A DNA stretch of 64,000 bases from Microbacterium sp. (GTDB lineage: Bacteria; Actinomycetota; Actinomycetes; Actinomycetales; Microbacteriaceae): contig JARBUN010000018.1 in the NCBI GenBank assembly GCA_029239635.1, positions 1 through 64,000 of the forward strand. The letters run 5' to 3'. Every line of letters begins with the position of its first letter. Positions within the stretch are counted from its first letter, which is position 1. The notes below the pieces were generated by a model. It saw only the letters and a list, made by a program, of their open reading frames with translations. It had not been told where the DNA came from and did not search any database. The position numbers and the translations under genes are program-made. This document shows positions 51,971-60,296 of this stretch, piece after piece.

Positions 51971-53239
51971 AATCTGGATGCCGTCGGCCGACGCCACGCG
52001 CCGGGCCGGGCCGCGTGGCTCCTGGGCCCCGCCATGGTCGCCGGCGTCGCCTACCTCGATCCCGGCAACGTCGCGAGCAACATGACCGCGGGGGCGAGCT
52101 TCGGCTACCTGCTCGTGTGGGTCGTCGTGCTCGGCAACGTGATGGCCTGGCTCATCCAGTACCTCTCGGCGAAGCTCGGCATCGTCACCGGCGAGAGCCT
52201 CCCGCAGATCCTCGGCCGCCGCCTGCACCGCCGGTGGGCGCGCCGGGTCTACTGGCTGCAGGCCGAACTGGTGGCGATGGCCACCGATATCGCCGAGGTC
52301 ATCGGCGGGGCCGTGGCGCTGAACCTGCTGTTCGGCATCCCGCTCGTCTGGGGCGGCGCGATTACCGGCATCGTGTCGATGCTCCTGCTCGTCGTGCAAT
52401 CGCGTCGCGGAGCGCGGGCGTTCGAGGCGGTCCTGATCGGCCTGCTGGTGATCATCGCGGTGGGCTTCACGTTCGGCCTCTTCTTCGCTCCCCCCGATCC
52501 GGGCGGTGTCGTCGCGGGACTCGTGCCGCGCTTCGAGGGGACGAACTCCGTCCTGCTCGCCGCCTCGATCCTCGGCGCGACGATCATGCCGCACGCCATC
52601 TACGCGCATTCGGCCCTGAGCCGCGACCGGTTCGCACCGGACACCCCCACCGCCGCCGCGGGGCTGGAGCACGCCCGCGGCATCTCGACCCCGCGTCTGC
52701 TGCGCGCGACGCGCTGGGACGTGACGATCGCCCTCGCCGTCGCCGGCACCGTCAACCTCGCGATCCTCCTGCTCGCCGCGGCCAACCTCGCGGGCGTCGA
52801 CGGCACCGACAGCCTCGAGGGCGCGTACGCGGCCCTGCGCGACGGCCTCGGTCCGCTCGTCGCGACGATGTTCGCCGTGGGTCTGCTCGCCAGCGGCCTG
52901 GCCTCGACCTCGGTCGGCGCCTACGCCGGGGCGGAGATCATGCAGGGCCTCCTGCGCGTGCGCATCCCCCTGCCGGCCCGCCGCCTGGTGACGCTCATCC
53001 CTGCCCTGGTGATCCTCGCGGTCGGCGTCGACCCGACGCTCGCGCTGGTGCTGAGCCAGGTGGTCCTGTCGTTCGGCATCCCGTTCGCCCTCGTCCCGCT
53101 CGTCGCGCTGACGGCGCGGCGCGAGGTGCTCGGCGTCCATCGCAACCGCGCGCTGACGACGATGGCGGGGATCGCCGCGGCGGTCTTCCTGATCGCCTTG
53201 AACGCCGTCCTCCTGTGGCTGGTGTTCACCGGCGGATAG
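51962..53239 (+). CDS. mntH: Nramp-family manganese transporter
   Basis: The protein is 425 aa with eleven helices. The metal-binding motif is DPGN in GVAYLDPGNVASNMTAG (helix 1), and MPH is in ATIMPHAIYAHSAL (helix 6), both diagnostic of Nramp importers of Mn2+. The length is normal and intact. The stop TAG is followed after 10 bp by the mntR-type gene, whose -10 box includes that TAG. Two MntR-like palindromes overlap its promoter and start codon, so repression by Mn2+-MntR is expected. Confidence 0.95.
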   Translation: MPKNLDAVGRRHAPGRAAWLLGPAMVAGVAYLDPGNVASNMTAGASFGYLLVWVVVLGNVMAWLIQYLSAKLGIVTGESLPQILGRRLHRRWARRVYWLQAELVAMATDIAEVIGGAVALNLLFGIPLVWGGAITGIVSMLLLVVQSRRGARAFEAVLIGLLVIIAVGFTFGLFFAPPDPGGVVAGLVPRFEGTNSVLLAASILGATIMPHAIYAHSALSRDRFAPDTPTAAAGLEHARGISTPRLLRATRWDVTIALAVAGTVNLAILLLAAANLAGVDGTDSLEGAYAALRDGLGPLVATMFAVGLLASGLASTSVGAYAGAEIMQGLLRVRIPLPARRLVTLIPALVILAVGVDPTLALVLSQVVLSFGIPFALVPLVALTARREVLGVHRNRALTTMAGIAAAVFLIALNAVLLWLVFTGG

Positions 53240-53242
53240 GCT
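53237..53242 (+). promoter_or_regulatory. -10 box TAGGCT of mntR, made from the mntH stop codon
   Basis: It lies seven bases before GTG 53250. It gives mntR its own leaderless promoter within the mntH end. Confidence 0.6.
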
Positions 53243-53249
53243 GGCCCGC

Positions 53250-53885
53250 GTGGAATCGCCCGTGGCCGACGACTATCTCAAGGCGATCTATCACCACACC
53301 GAGTGGCAGAACGATCCCATCACCCCCTCGCAGCTCGCCGCCGTCCTGGGACTCGCTCCCTCGAGCGTGACCGAGATGGTGAAGAAGCTCGCCGCGCAGG
53401 GCCTCGTCACGCATCGCCCCTACGGTCCGGTGTCGCTGACGCCGGCCGGACACCGCCGCGCGGCCGGAGTGATCCGCCGGCATCGCCTCATCGAGTCGTG
53501 GCTCGTCCGCGAGTTCGGCTACGCCTGGGACGAAGTGCACGACGAAGCCGAGGTCCTCGAGCACGCGCTCAGCGACCGCCTGCTGGAGGGCATCGACGTC
53601 CGCCTCGGGCGCCCCCGTTTCGACCCGCACGGCGATGCGATTCCGGATGCCACGGGCGCCGTCCACCGCGAACCTTTCGTGCTGCTCTCGGCGGCGCCCC
53701 CCGGCCATTCGGGGCGCGTGCTGCGCGTGAGCGATCGCGACCCCGAGCTGCTGCGGGCGCTCGTCGAGCGCGGAATCGACGTGGGGCACGAGGTCGAGGT
53801 GGTGTCGGAGGTGGCGGTGCGGGCCGACGGCGTCGAGGTCGAGCTGCCCGCCGGGGCGGCCGGTTCGGTCTGGCTGACGCGCTGA
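53250..53885 (+). CDS. mntR: DtxR/MntR-family metal-dependent repressor
   Basis: The protein is 211 aa. The N-terminal winged helix is SQLAAVLGLAPSSVTEMVKK. The dimerisation/metal domain has HRLIESWLVREFGYAWDEVH and DEAEVLEHALSDRLLEGID, with His/Glu/Asp ligand positions as in MntR/IdeR. An FeoA-like SH3 domain is at the C-terminus (residues about 145-211). It is adjacent to mntH with matching operators upstream, so its role as the Mn2+-responsive repressor is well supported, although an Fe2+-type DtxR is the alternative. Confidence 0.92.
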   Translation: MESPVADDYLKAIYHHTEWQNDPITPSQLAAVLGLAPSSVTEMVKKLAAQGLVTHRPYGPVSLTPAGHRRAAGVIRRHRLIESWLVREFGYAWDEVHDEAEVLEHALSDRLLEGIDVRLGRPRFDPHGDAIPDATGAVHREPFVLLSAAPPGHSGRVLRVSDRDPELLRALVERGIDVGHEVEVVSEVAVRADGVEVELPAGAAGSVWLTR

Positions 53886-53988
53886 CCCCTCCCCGGCCCG
53901 CGAACCCTCAGATGATCGTGTCGCCCGGCACCGGCCCGCTACGCTGACCCACACCGGCGCCCGGCCGGCCCGGCGAACGCGAGGCCCC

Positions 53989-54417
53989 ATGACCACTCCC
54001 GTGAAGGTGCGTCGCCCCGTGGCGGTGACGGTGGCGATCATGCTCGTCTACATCGGCGGCCTCCTGAACACTGCGCTCGGCGTGCTCGTCCTGCTCTCCC
54101 GATACGAGGTGACCGCCGACCTCGTCCTGCCGGTCTCGCTGATCGGCGCCGCGACCATCCTGTTGGGCCTGCTGACCATCGCCGGAGGGTCGGCGCTCTC
54201 GCGCGGCAGCCGCCTCGCGCGCACCCTGCTCACGGCGTATCTGTCGGTCCTCGTCGTCCTGCAGGCCGCCGCCATGGCCCTCACCGAGCTCGACGCGACG
54301 CTCGCCGCGGCCCTGGTCGCCGCGCTCGCGGTGATCGCGGCGCTGTGGATCCCGCGGAATGCGCGGCGCTACTTCATCCGCTCGGCCGTCGAGGCACCCG
54401 CCACGCCCGTCATCTGA
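53989..54417 (+). CDS. Small four-helix membrane protein
   Basis: The 142-aa protein starts at ATG 53989, with GCGAGG 6 nt upstream. The helices are VTVAIMLVYIGGLLNTALGV, LVLPVSLIGAATILLGLLTI, LARTLLTAYLSVLVVLQAAA and TLAAALVAALAVIAALWIP. No family was recognised. Its last 49 bp overlap the end of the convergent P-type ATPase gene, so both C-termini are encoded by the same bases on opposite strands. Confidence 0.75.
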   Translation: MTTPVKVRRPVAVTVAIMLVYIGGLLNTALGVLVLLSRYEVTADLVLPVSLIGAATILLGLLTIAGGSALSRGSRLARTLLTAYLSVLVVLQAAAMALTELDATLAAALVAALAVIAALWIPRNARRYFIRSAVEAPATPVI

Positions 54418-56861
54418 GACGCCGGGACGCTCCCGCGGCCCGCGGACCCCCGCGCGAGAAGCCGACGCACGAAGCGACGGTGCGCGAACCGCACGGCCTC
54501 GATCACCGCGAGGGCGGCGACCACGACCGCGGTGACCAACCACGCGCCGTCTTCGCCCGGGTCCTGCAGCTGGAAGAACTCCCCCAGCACGGGGATCGTG
54601 AAGATCGCGGTGAGCGCGATGAACATCGCTCCGACCACCAGGACCTTCACTCGGGTGATGGGACGCGACAGCACCGTGAGCACCCAGATCGCGACGATCG
54701 CCAGGATGATCGTGGCGCCGGTGCGCAGCTGCTCGACCGACAGCCCGAGATCCATCGCGAGCCGCGTGTAGACGGTCAACGACACCGCGATCACGATTCC
54801 CGCCGGGATGGCGAAGCTCAGCGACCGTTTCAGGAACCCGGGGACGTACCGCTGCGTGTTGGGCAGGAGCGCGAGGAAGAACGCCGGGATGCCGATCGTC
54901 AGGCCGTCGGTGATCGACAGCTGACGCGGCAGGAAGGGGAACTCCATGACGAGCACACCGAACAGCACGGCGAGGCCCGTGGCGTAGACGGTCTTGGTGA
55001 GGAAGAGCATCGAGACCCGCTCGATGTTGGCGATCACCTGGCGCCCTTCGGCCACGACCGAAGGGAGGTGCGAGAAGCGCCCGTCGAGGAGGACGAGCCG
55101 GGCGACGGCCTTGGTCGCGGCGGCGCCCGAGTTCATGGCGATGCCGATGTCGGCGGTCTTGATCGCGAGGGCGTCGTTGACTCCGTCACCGGTCATCGCC
55201 ACGACGTGCCCTCGCGCCTGGAGGGCCGTGACGATCCGCTTCTTCTGGTCCGGGGTCACCCGGCCGAACACGGTGTGCTCCTCCATGATCCGCCCGAGCT
55301 CGGCGTCGTCCTCGGGCAGGCGCCGCGCGTCATAGCCCTCGTCGACCTCGAGTCCGACCTCGCGGGCGATCGCCGCGACCGTGCGCGGGTTGTCGCCCGA
55401 GATCACCCGGACCCCCACGCCCTGTTCGCGGAAGAACGCCAGGGCGCCGGCGGCATCCGGCCGGACGGCCTCGATGAAGGTCAGGACCGCGACGGCGACC
55501 GGCTCGCCGCGGAATCGCTCGCCCGCGACGTCGTCGTCGTCCAGCGCGGTCGCCGTCTGCGCGAGCACGAGCGTGCGGCGACCCGATGACGCGAGGCGCG
55601 TGACGGCCGCGCCGAGAGGGGTGGCGGGGTCGGCGGCCTGGTCGCCGAACACCATCTCGGGGGCGCCGAGGATCCACGTGCCCTCGGCGCGCTCCGCGAA
55701 CGACACCGCGCTCCACTTGCGCGCCGACGAGAACGGGATGCGCTGCACCGGGACGAGCGGCGCGTCGACGGGGAACGGCTCGCGCAGGCAGCGCGCGGTG
55801 GCGTTCGCGTCGTCGGCCGCGCCGTACCAGCCGAGCGTCTCGCGCCATCCCGGGCGGTCGGTGAGGGTGAGGGCGTCGTCGAAGCGGATCTCGCCCGCGG
55901 TCAGGGTTCCCGTCTTGTCGAGGCAGATCACATCGACGCGGGCCAGCCCCTCGACCGCGGGCAGCTCGTTCACGAGGACCTTCTTGCCCGCGAGCCGGGC
56001 CGCGCCGACCGCGAAGGCGATCGACGTCATGAGCACGAGACCGAGGGGGATCATCGCCGTGAGCGAGGCGATCGTATTGACCACGGCCTGCGACCAGGTG
56101 CCCTGTTGGAAGGCCTCGGCCCACCCGCCGGCGACCATCATCTGCGCGTTCAGGACGAGGAGACCGACCGGCCCGATCCCCCAGCCGACCCATTTCAGGA
56201 CGCGATCGATCGAGGTGCGCAGCTCGCTCGAGACGAGCTGGAACTTCTTCGCCTCGCTCGCGAAGGTGTTGGCGTACGACTCCGCTCCGACGCGTGTGGC
56301 GCGCGCCGTGCCCTCGCCGCCGACGACGATGGATCCGGACAGGGCGTCGTCGCCGGGGCGCTTGTCGACGGCATCCGACTCGCCCGTCAGCATGGACTCG
56401 TCGATCTGCAGGCCGCGCGACTCGACCACCGCGGCGTCGGCGGGCACCTGATCGCCCGCGCGGAGGACGAGCAGGTCGTCGCGCACGACGTCTCCCGGCG
56501 CGATCTCGGCGTCGAGGCCGTCGCGCCGCACGCGGGCCCGCGGGGCGTTGAGGAGAGCGAGGCGGTCGAGCGCCGCTTTGGCACGGAACTCCTGCACGCA
56601 GCCGATCACCGCGTTGGACAGCGCCGCGATGCCGAACAACGCGTCCTGCCAGCGGCCGAGGAGAAGCAGCACGAGGAAACACGCCGCCACGATGCCGTTG
56701 AAGAGCGTGAACACGTTCGCGCGCACGATGTTCCACGCGCTGCGGCTCGTGTCGGCGGCGTACGAGTTGGTCTGCCCGGAGGCGATGCGCTCGGCGACGG
56801 CGGCGGCGGTCAGACCGCGGGCGTCGTCGCCATCGGTGCTGTCGGCGATCGCCTGGTCCAT
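54369..56861 (-). CDS. P-type (HAD-IC) cation-transporting ATPase
   Basis: The 830-aa protein starts at ATG 56861, 6 nt after TACAGT. P-type motifs are present: actuator ESMLTGESDAVDK, phosphorylation site VICLDKTGTLTAGE, nucleotide-binding KWSAVSF, and hinge AMTGDGVNDALAIKTADIGI followed by AMNSG. Ten helices are expected. The cysteine-metal CPx motif of heavy-metal pumps is absent, so a Ca2+/Mg2+-type or uncharacterised actinobacterial group is more likely. It is monocistronic. The C-terminal ~17 codons overlap the convergent small membrane-protein gene. Confidence 0.93.
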   Translation of the reverse strand: MDQAIADSTDGDDARGLTAAAVAERIASGQTNSYAADTSRSAWNIVRANVFTLFNGIVAACFLVLLLLGRWQDALFGIAALSNAVIGCVQEFRAKAALDRLALLNAPRARVRRDGLDAEIAPGDVVRDDLLVLRAGDQVPADAAVVESRGLQIDESMLTGESDAVDKRPGDDALSGSIVVGGEGTARATRVGAESYANTFASEAKKFQLVSSELRTSIDRVLKWVGWGIGPVGLLVLNAQMMVAGGWAEAFQQGTWSQAVVNTIASLTAMIPLGLVLMTSIAFAVGAARLAGKKVLVNELPAVEGLARVDVICLDKTGTLTAGEIRFDDALTLTDRPGWRETLGWYGAADDANATARCLREPFPVDAPLVPVQRIPFSSARKWSAVSFAERAEGTWILGAPEMVFGDQAADPATPLGAAVTRLASSGRRTLVLAQTATALDDDDVAGERFRGEPVAVAVLTFIEAVRPDAAGALAFFREQGVGVRVISGDNPRTVAAIAREVGLEVDEGYDARRLPEDDAELGRIMEEHTVFGRVTPDQKKRIVTALQARGHVVAMTGDGVNDALAIKTADIGIAMNSGAAATKAVARLVLLDGRFSHLPSVVAEGRQVIANIERVSMLFLTKTVYATGLAVLFGVLVMEFPFLPRQLSITDGLTIGIPAFFLALLPNTQRYVPGFLKRSLSFAIPAGIVIAVSLTVYTRLAMDLGLSVEQLRTGATIILAIVAIWVLTVLSRPITRVKVLVVGAMFIALTAIFTIPVLGEFFQLQDPGEDGAWLVTAVVVAALAVIEAVRFAHRRFVRRLLARGSAGRGSVPASQMTGVAGASTAERMK

Positions 56862-56867
56862 GCGATC

Positions 56868-56873
56868 ACTGTA
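56868..56873 (-). promoter_or_regulatory. -10 box TACAGT, leaderless P-type ATPase gene
   Basis: It lies six bases before ATG 56861. Confidence 0.55.
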
Positions 56874-56903
56874 GGGGTAGGCCCCGACACCGACACGCCG
56901 GAT

Positions 56904-57851
56904 TCAGGATGCCGCGCGCCGCACCCGATCGAAGGGCCACCGCACGTGCGTCGCGGTCTCGCACGCGAGCCAGAGGTCGGCACCGAGATCGGCCGCCCGC
57001 GCGCGGCGGGAGGGAGTGGCGGGACGCGGCAGACCGCGGGCCACGAGCGCGGGGCCGTACATCGTCCCGCCCTCCGCCGCCGGGTCGACGAGCGCGCGCA
57101 CCAGCGACCACGCGCCCTGCTCCTTGGACTGCGTCACGGGCGCCTGGAGGTTGTCGACGAAGCGCGACAGACGCGTCGGTTCGTTGACCCCGCGGATGCC
57201 GCGCGTGCGGCCGCTCGTGGAGTAGCCGGGGTGCGCGACGAGGCTCTCCACCGGAACGCTGTGGGCGCGCAGGCGACGGTCGGCCTCGAGCCCGAGAGCG
57301 GTCGTGGCGGCCTTGGACTGCACGTACGCGCGCCACGGCGAGTAGCCCTCGACGAGCTCGGGGTCGGTGGGCACGTGGCTCCACAGGGAGGTCGACATGC
57401 TGCCCACCCAGACCATGCGACCGCGCGCCGCAGCGAGAGGCTTGAGCATCTCGCCGGCGAGGGCGAAATGCCCCAGCACGTTCGTGGCGAAGACCAGCTC
57501 GTGGCCGCCCGCGGTCTCGCGCGTCTTCGGCGGGTGCACGATGCCCGCGTTCAGCAGCAGCCCGTCGAGTCGACCGCGAGCGCGCGCGGTGGCCGCGGCG
57601 GCTCGCACCGAGCCGAGGTTGCTCGTGTCGAGCAGGAGCGTCTCGATCGAGGCATCCGGATTCGCCCTCTTCACCGCCTCTTTCGCTGTCGCGAGCTTGT
57701 GGGGACTGCGCCCGGTCAGCAGGACGTGAGCCCCCGCCGCGGCGAGCTGCTCGCACGCGAAGAAGCCGAGTCCCCGCGTCGCGCCCGTGACGAGGTACGT
57801 CCGGCCCGAGAGGTCGGGCAGGCTTCGGGGGTCCCACTCCGCGCGCGTCAC
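56904..57851 (-). CDS. Short-chain dehydrogenase (retinol-dehydrogenase-like)
   Basis: The 315-aa protein starts at GTG 57851, 6 nt after TAGGGT. The cofactor site is LVTGATRGLG near residue 21-30. NAG appears as LLLNAGIVHPP. Catalytic Ser lies in VWVGSMSTS and Tyr-Lys in YVQSKAATTALGLE. The long C-terminal arm (EPTRLSRFVDNLQAPVTQSK) resembles the RDH/WWOX-like SDRs. The substrate is unknown. It is preceded and followed by separate transcription units. Confidence 0.9.
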   Translation of the reverse strand: MTRAEWDPRSLPDLSGRTYLVTGATRGLGFFACEQLAAAGAHVLLTGRSPHKLATAKEAVKRANPDASIETLLLDTSNLGSVRAAAATARARGRLDGLLLNAGIVHPPKTRETAGGHELVFATNVLGHFALAGEMLKPLAAARGRMVWVGSMSTSLWSHVPTDPELVEGYSPWRAYVQSKAATTALGLEADRRLRAHSVPVESLVAHPGYSTSGRTRGIRGVNEPTRLSRFVDNLQAPVTQSKEQGAWSLVRALVDPAAEGGTMYGPALVARGLPRPATPSRRARAADLGADLWLACETATHVRWPFDRVRRAAS

Positions 57852-57857
57852 TCTCCG

Positions 57858-57863
57858 ACCCTA
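57858..57863 (-). promoter_or_regulatory. -10 box TAGGGT, leaderless SDR gene
   Basis: It lies six bases before GTG 57851. Confidence 0.55.
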
Positions 57864-58044
57864 ACCAGAAGCGGGGGCGGCGTCACGGGTGCATTCCGAA
57901 CCCGGCATACCGGCGCGCGGGAAAAGAGTTCCGCGCTTCGCGTGACGAATCACCCGCTCGTCCCGTCTCCCCTGTGAGCACACCCGCTCCGCCGCGTGAC
58001 GTGACCGTTCCGCGACGCCGATACATCCCCGAAAGGAACCGATC

Positions 58045-58215
58045 ATGGGTCTCGACGACAAGATCAAGAACGCCGCTCAGGACATCGTGGGCAAGGCCAA
58101 GGAAGCCATCGGCAACGCCACCGACAACGACCGGCTCGCGGCCGAGGGCAAGCTCGAGCAGACCGAGGCGCAGGCCAAGAAGACCGGCGAGAACGTCAAG
58201 GACGCGTTCAAGTAA
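58045..58215 (+). CDS. CsbD-family small stress-response protein
   Basis: The 56-aa protein starts at ATG 58045, with GAAAGGA 7 nt upstream. The sequence MGLDDKIKNAAQDIVGKAKE, then AIGNATDNDRLAAEGKLEQT, ending GENVKDAFK, is a typical CsbD protein, a small disordered or helical polypeptide induced by general stress in many bacteria. It is hydrophilic and Ala/Lys/Glu-rich. A GATACAT box some 20 nt upstream may be the -10, and the gene probably has its own stress-controlled promoter. Confidence 0.9.
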   Translation: MGLDDKIKNAAQDIVGKAKEAIGNATDNDRLAAEGKLEQTEAQAKKTGENVKDAFK

Positions 58216-58295
58216 GCCGTACGAACGACGGGAGGGAGGGGTGGCGGCCCCGCCCTCCCGTCTGCTGTCCCCGTGGCGATGTCGGACGTCGAGGC

Positions 58296-58301
58296 TAGGC
58301 T
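58296..58301 (+). promoter_or_regulatory. -10 box TAGGCT, leaderless NagD-like gene
   Basis: It lies six bases before ATG 58308. Confidence 0.6.
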
Positions 58302-58307
58302 GACCCC

Positions 58308-59138
58308 ATGCGAACCCGTGCCGAGATCGAGTGCTGGCTCACCGACATGGACGGCGTCCTCGTCCACGAGAACACCCCCGTCCCCGGGGCCGCCGAGCTC
58401 CTGGCGCAATGGCGGGCCGAGGGAACACCCTTCCTCGTCCTCACCAACAACTCGATCTTCACGCCGCGCGATCTGAGCGCCCGGCTGCGGGCCTCCGGTC
58501 TCGTCGTCCCCGAGTCGTCGATCTGGACGTCGGCGCTCGCGACCGCCGACTTCCTCAAGTCGCAGATGCCGGGCGGATCAGCCTTCGTCATCGGCGAGGC
58601 CGGGCTGACGACCGCGCTCCACGAGGCCGGGTTCATCATGACCGAGACGGCCCCCGACTACGTCGTGGTCGGCGAGACGCGCAACTACTCCTTCGAGGCG
58701 ATCACGAAGGCGATCCGCTTCATCCGCGGCGGTTCCCGCTTCATCGCCACGAACCCGGATGCCACGGGTCCCTCCACCGAGGGCGTGCTGCCCGCGACCG
58801 GGGCGATCGCCGCGCTCATCACGAAGGCCACGGGCCGCGAGCCCTACATCGTCGGCAAGCCCAACCCGATGATGTTCCGTTCGGCCCTGAATCGGATCGG
58901 CGCCCACAGCGAGAACACCGGGATGATCGGCGACCGCATGGACACCGACATCGTCGCCGGCATCGAAGCGGGCCTGCACACGGTCCTCGTCATGACGGGC
59001 ATCAGCGACGAACGCGAGATCGAGCGGTACCCGTTCCGTCCCGACGAGATCCTCGGCTCCGTCGCGGAGCTCGTGCGCGACGAGCCCCTCGAGAGCGACC
59101 TCGCCGACGGCGAGGACGGCCTCGCCGAGGGGCTCTGA
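58308..59138 (+). CDS. HAD-superfamily IIA hydrolase (NagD-like phosphatase)
   Basis: The protein is 276 aa. HAD motif I is DMDGVL in ECWLTDMDGVLVHENTPVP (nucleophile Asp). Motif II is LVLTNNS, and motif III/IV are VGKPNPMMFRSALNRIG and MIGDRMDTDIVAGIEAGLHT. A C2-type cap lies between. NagD-like enzymes dephosphorylate nucleotides or sugar phosphates in the cytoplasm. The acidic C-terminal tail (DEPLESDLADGEDGLAEGL) is outside the core. No partner gene is evident. Confidence 0.93.
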   Translation: MRTRAEIECWLTDMDGVLVHENTPVPGAAELLAQWRAEGTPFLVLTNNSIFTPRDLSARLRASGLVVPESSIWTSALATADFLKSQMPGGSAFVIGEAGLTTALHEAGFIMTETAPDYVVVGETRNYSFEAITKAIRFIRGGSRFIATNPDATGPSTEGVLPATGAIAALITKATGREPYIVGKPNPMMFRSALNRIGAHSENTGMIGDRMDTDIVAGIEAGLHTVLVMTGISDEREIERYPFRPDEILGSVAELVRDEPLESDLADGEDGLAEGL

Positions 59139-59159
59139 CCCGCTCGACGCCTCATCCGT

Positions 59160-59165
59160 CAGGAT
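59160..59165 (+). promoter_or_regulatory. -10-like CAGGAT, leaderless small membrane-protein gene
   Basis: It lies six bases before ATG 59172. Confidence 0.4.
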
Positions 59166-59171
59166 GGACGC

Positions 59172-59330
59172 ATGGACGACCGCACGCTCTGGCTGATCAC
59201 AGCCCTCATCATCACGGCGGGCAGCCTGGTCGCCTTCGTCGTGCAGTGGCGGCGTTCCCGTCGAGGCGGCGGCCGGCGCGACCCGTTCGACGGGCCGGGG
59301 CCGGGGCCGGGCGACGGCGACCCGAGCTGA
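59172..59330 (+). CDS. Small single-span membrane protein
   Basis: The protein is 52 aa. A single N-terminal helix (LWLITALIITAGSLVAFVVQ) is followed by a basic stretch WRRSRRGGGRR and a Gly/Pro/Asp-rich tail. The -10-like hexamer at the right spacing and the clean frame support it. The function is unknown. Confidence 0.6.
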   Translation: MDDRTLWLITALIITAGSLVAFVVQWRRSRRGGGRRDPFDGPGPGPGDGDPS

Positions 59331-59423
59331 CGTCGGGGGTCGGCGGTCGCAGGGGTTCGGCGCGCGCCGGCGCGATGTCCGGGGTCGGGGTGCGGCGCAC
59401 GGCGCCCGCCGACCGCGGGGCCC

Positions 59424-59458
59424 GGCATCCGGCATCCGGTATCCGGCATCCGGCATCC
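59424..59458. repeat. Tandem GGCATCC heptamer array (5 units)
   Basis: Five 7-bp units, four exact and one GGTATCC. GGCATCC is the complement of GGATGCC, the word that is over-represented in the genes of this window. Confidence 0.85.
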
Positions 59459-59461
59459 GGC

Positions 59462-59524
59462 GACCGCCGACCGCCGACCGCCGACCGCCGACCGCCGACC
59501 GCCGACCGCCGACCGCCGACCGCC
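59462..59524. repeat. Tandem GACCGCC heptamer array (9 perfect units)
   Basis: Nine perfect 7-bp copies, continuing directly from the GGCATCC array. This is a simple-sequence repeat likely to vary in number between strains. The 300-bp gap between the small membrane protein and pyrE holds no gene. Confidence 0.9.
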
Positions 59525-59531
59525 GATGCCA

Positions 59532-59606
59532 CCAGAACAGGGGATGCCGCCGCAACAGGGCGATATCCGCGTGAAGGGCCTGTTCTCGTTGCGCAGCCTG
59601 TTCTCG
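59532..59606. repeat. Word-repeat element CCTGTTCTCG (x2) with inverted CCAGAACAGG
   Basis: CCAGAACAGG is at 59532-59541. CCTGTTCTCG is at 59579 and at 59597. Together they can form alternative hairpins between the convergent genes. Confidence 0.65.
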
Positions 59607-59634
59607 TGACGCGGCATGCGCCCGCCGGCGCGGC

Positions 59635-60213
59635 TTACTGAGGCTGCAGGCCCAGGTCGTCGAGATCGATGGATGCCAGCCACCGCAGGCCCTCGGCCTC
59701 GATGGCGGCCTGCGCCCCGGTCTTGCGGTCGACGATCACGGCGACCGCGACGACCTCGGCACCCTCGCGGCGCAGGGCCTCGACGGCCTTGAGCGCGGAC
59801 TGACCGGTGGTCGAGGTGTCCTCGACGACGACGACGCGCTTGCCCTTCACGTCGGCGCCCTCGATCTGGCGGCCGCGGCCGTGATCCTTGGGCTCCTTGC
59901 GCACGACGAACGCGTCGAGCGGACGGCCGGCGTGCACCGACTCGTGCATCACGGCGTTCGCGATCGGGTCCGCACCGAGCGTCAGACCGCCGACGGCGAC
60001 GACGCCGTCGAGGTCCTTCACGAGGTCGAGCACGAGACGCCCGATCGCGGGAGCGGCCCGGTGATCGAGGGTGAGCTTGCGCATGTCGACGTAGTACGTC
60101 GCCTTCTTGCCGCTGGAGAGCGTGAAGTCGCCGTGGAACACCGCCTCGTCCTTGATGAGGCCGATGAGGGCCTGACGGTCGGCTTCGAGCTCGGGAGTTG
60201 CGGCGGTGGTCAC
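59635..60213 (-). CDS. pyrE: Orotate phosphoribosyltransferase
   Basis: The 192-aa protein starts at GTG 60213, 7 nt after TAAACT. It makes orotidine monophosphate from orotate and PRPP in pyrimidine synthesis. Motifs are HGDFTLSSGKKATYYVDMRK at the N-terminus, AVGGLTLGADPIANAV, and the PRPP loop KRVVVVEDTSTTGQSALKAV. The length is normal for the actinobacterial enzyme. No other pyr genes are nearby. Confidence 0.95.
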   Translation of the reverse strand: MTTAATPELEADRQALIGLIKDEAVFHGDFTLSSGKKATYYVDMRKLTLDHRAAPAIGRLVLDLVKDLDGVVAVGGLTLGADPIANAVMHESVHAGRPLDAFVVRKEPKDHGRGRQIEGADVKGKRVVVVEDTSTTGQSALKAVEALRREGAEVVAVAVIVDRKTGAQAAIEAEGLRWLASIDLDDLGLQPQ

Positions 60214-60220
60214 GGCCCCG

Positions 60221-60226
60221 AGTTTA
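60221..60226 (-). promoter_or_regulatory. -10 box TAAACT, leaderless pyrE
   Basis: It lies seven bases before GTG 60213 on the minus strand. Confidence 0.6.
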
Positions 60227-60283
60227 GTGCTCCATACGGATGACGCCGGAGTCGCTCTGGCCGGCGATGTCGGCGCACGAAAG

Positions 60284-60289
60284 TAGGCT
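60284..60289 (+). promoter_or_regulatory. -10 box TAGGCT, leaderless xthA
   Basis: It lies seven bases before ATG 60297. Confidence 0.6.
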
Positions 60290-60296
60290 GGATGCC

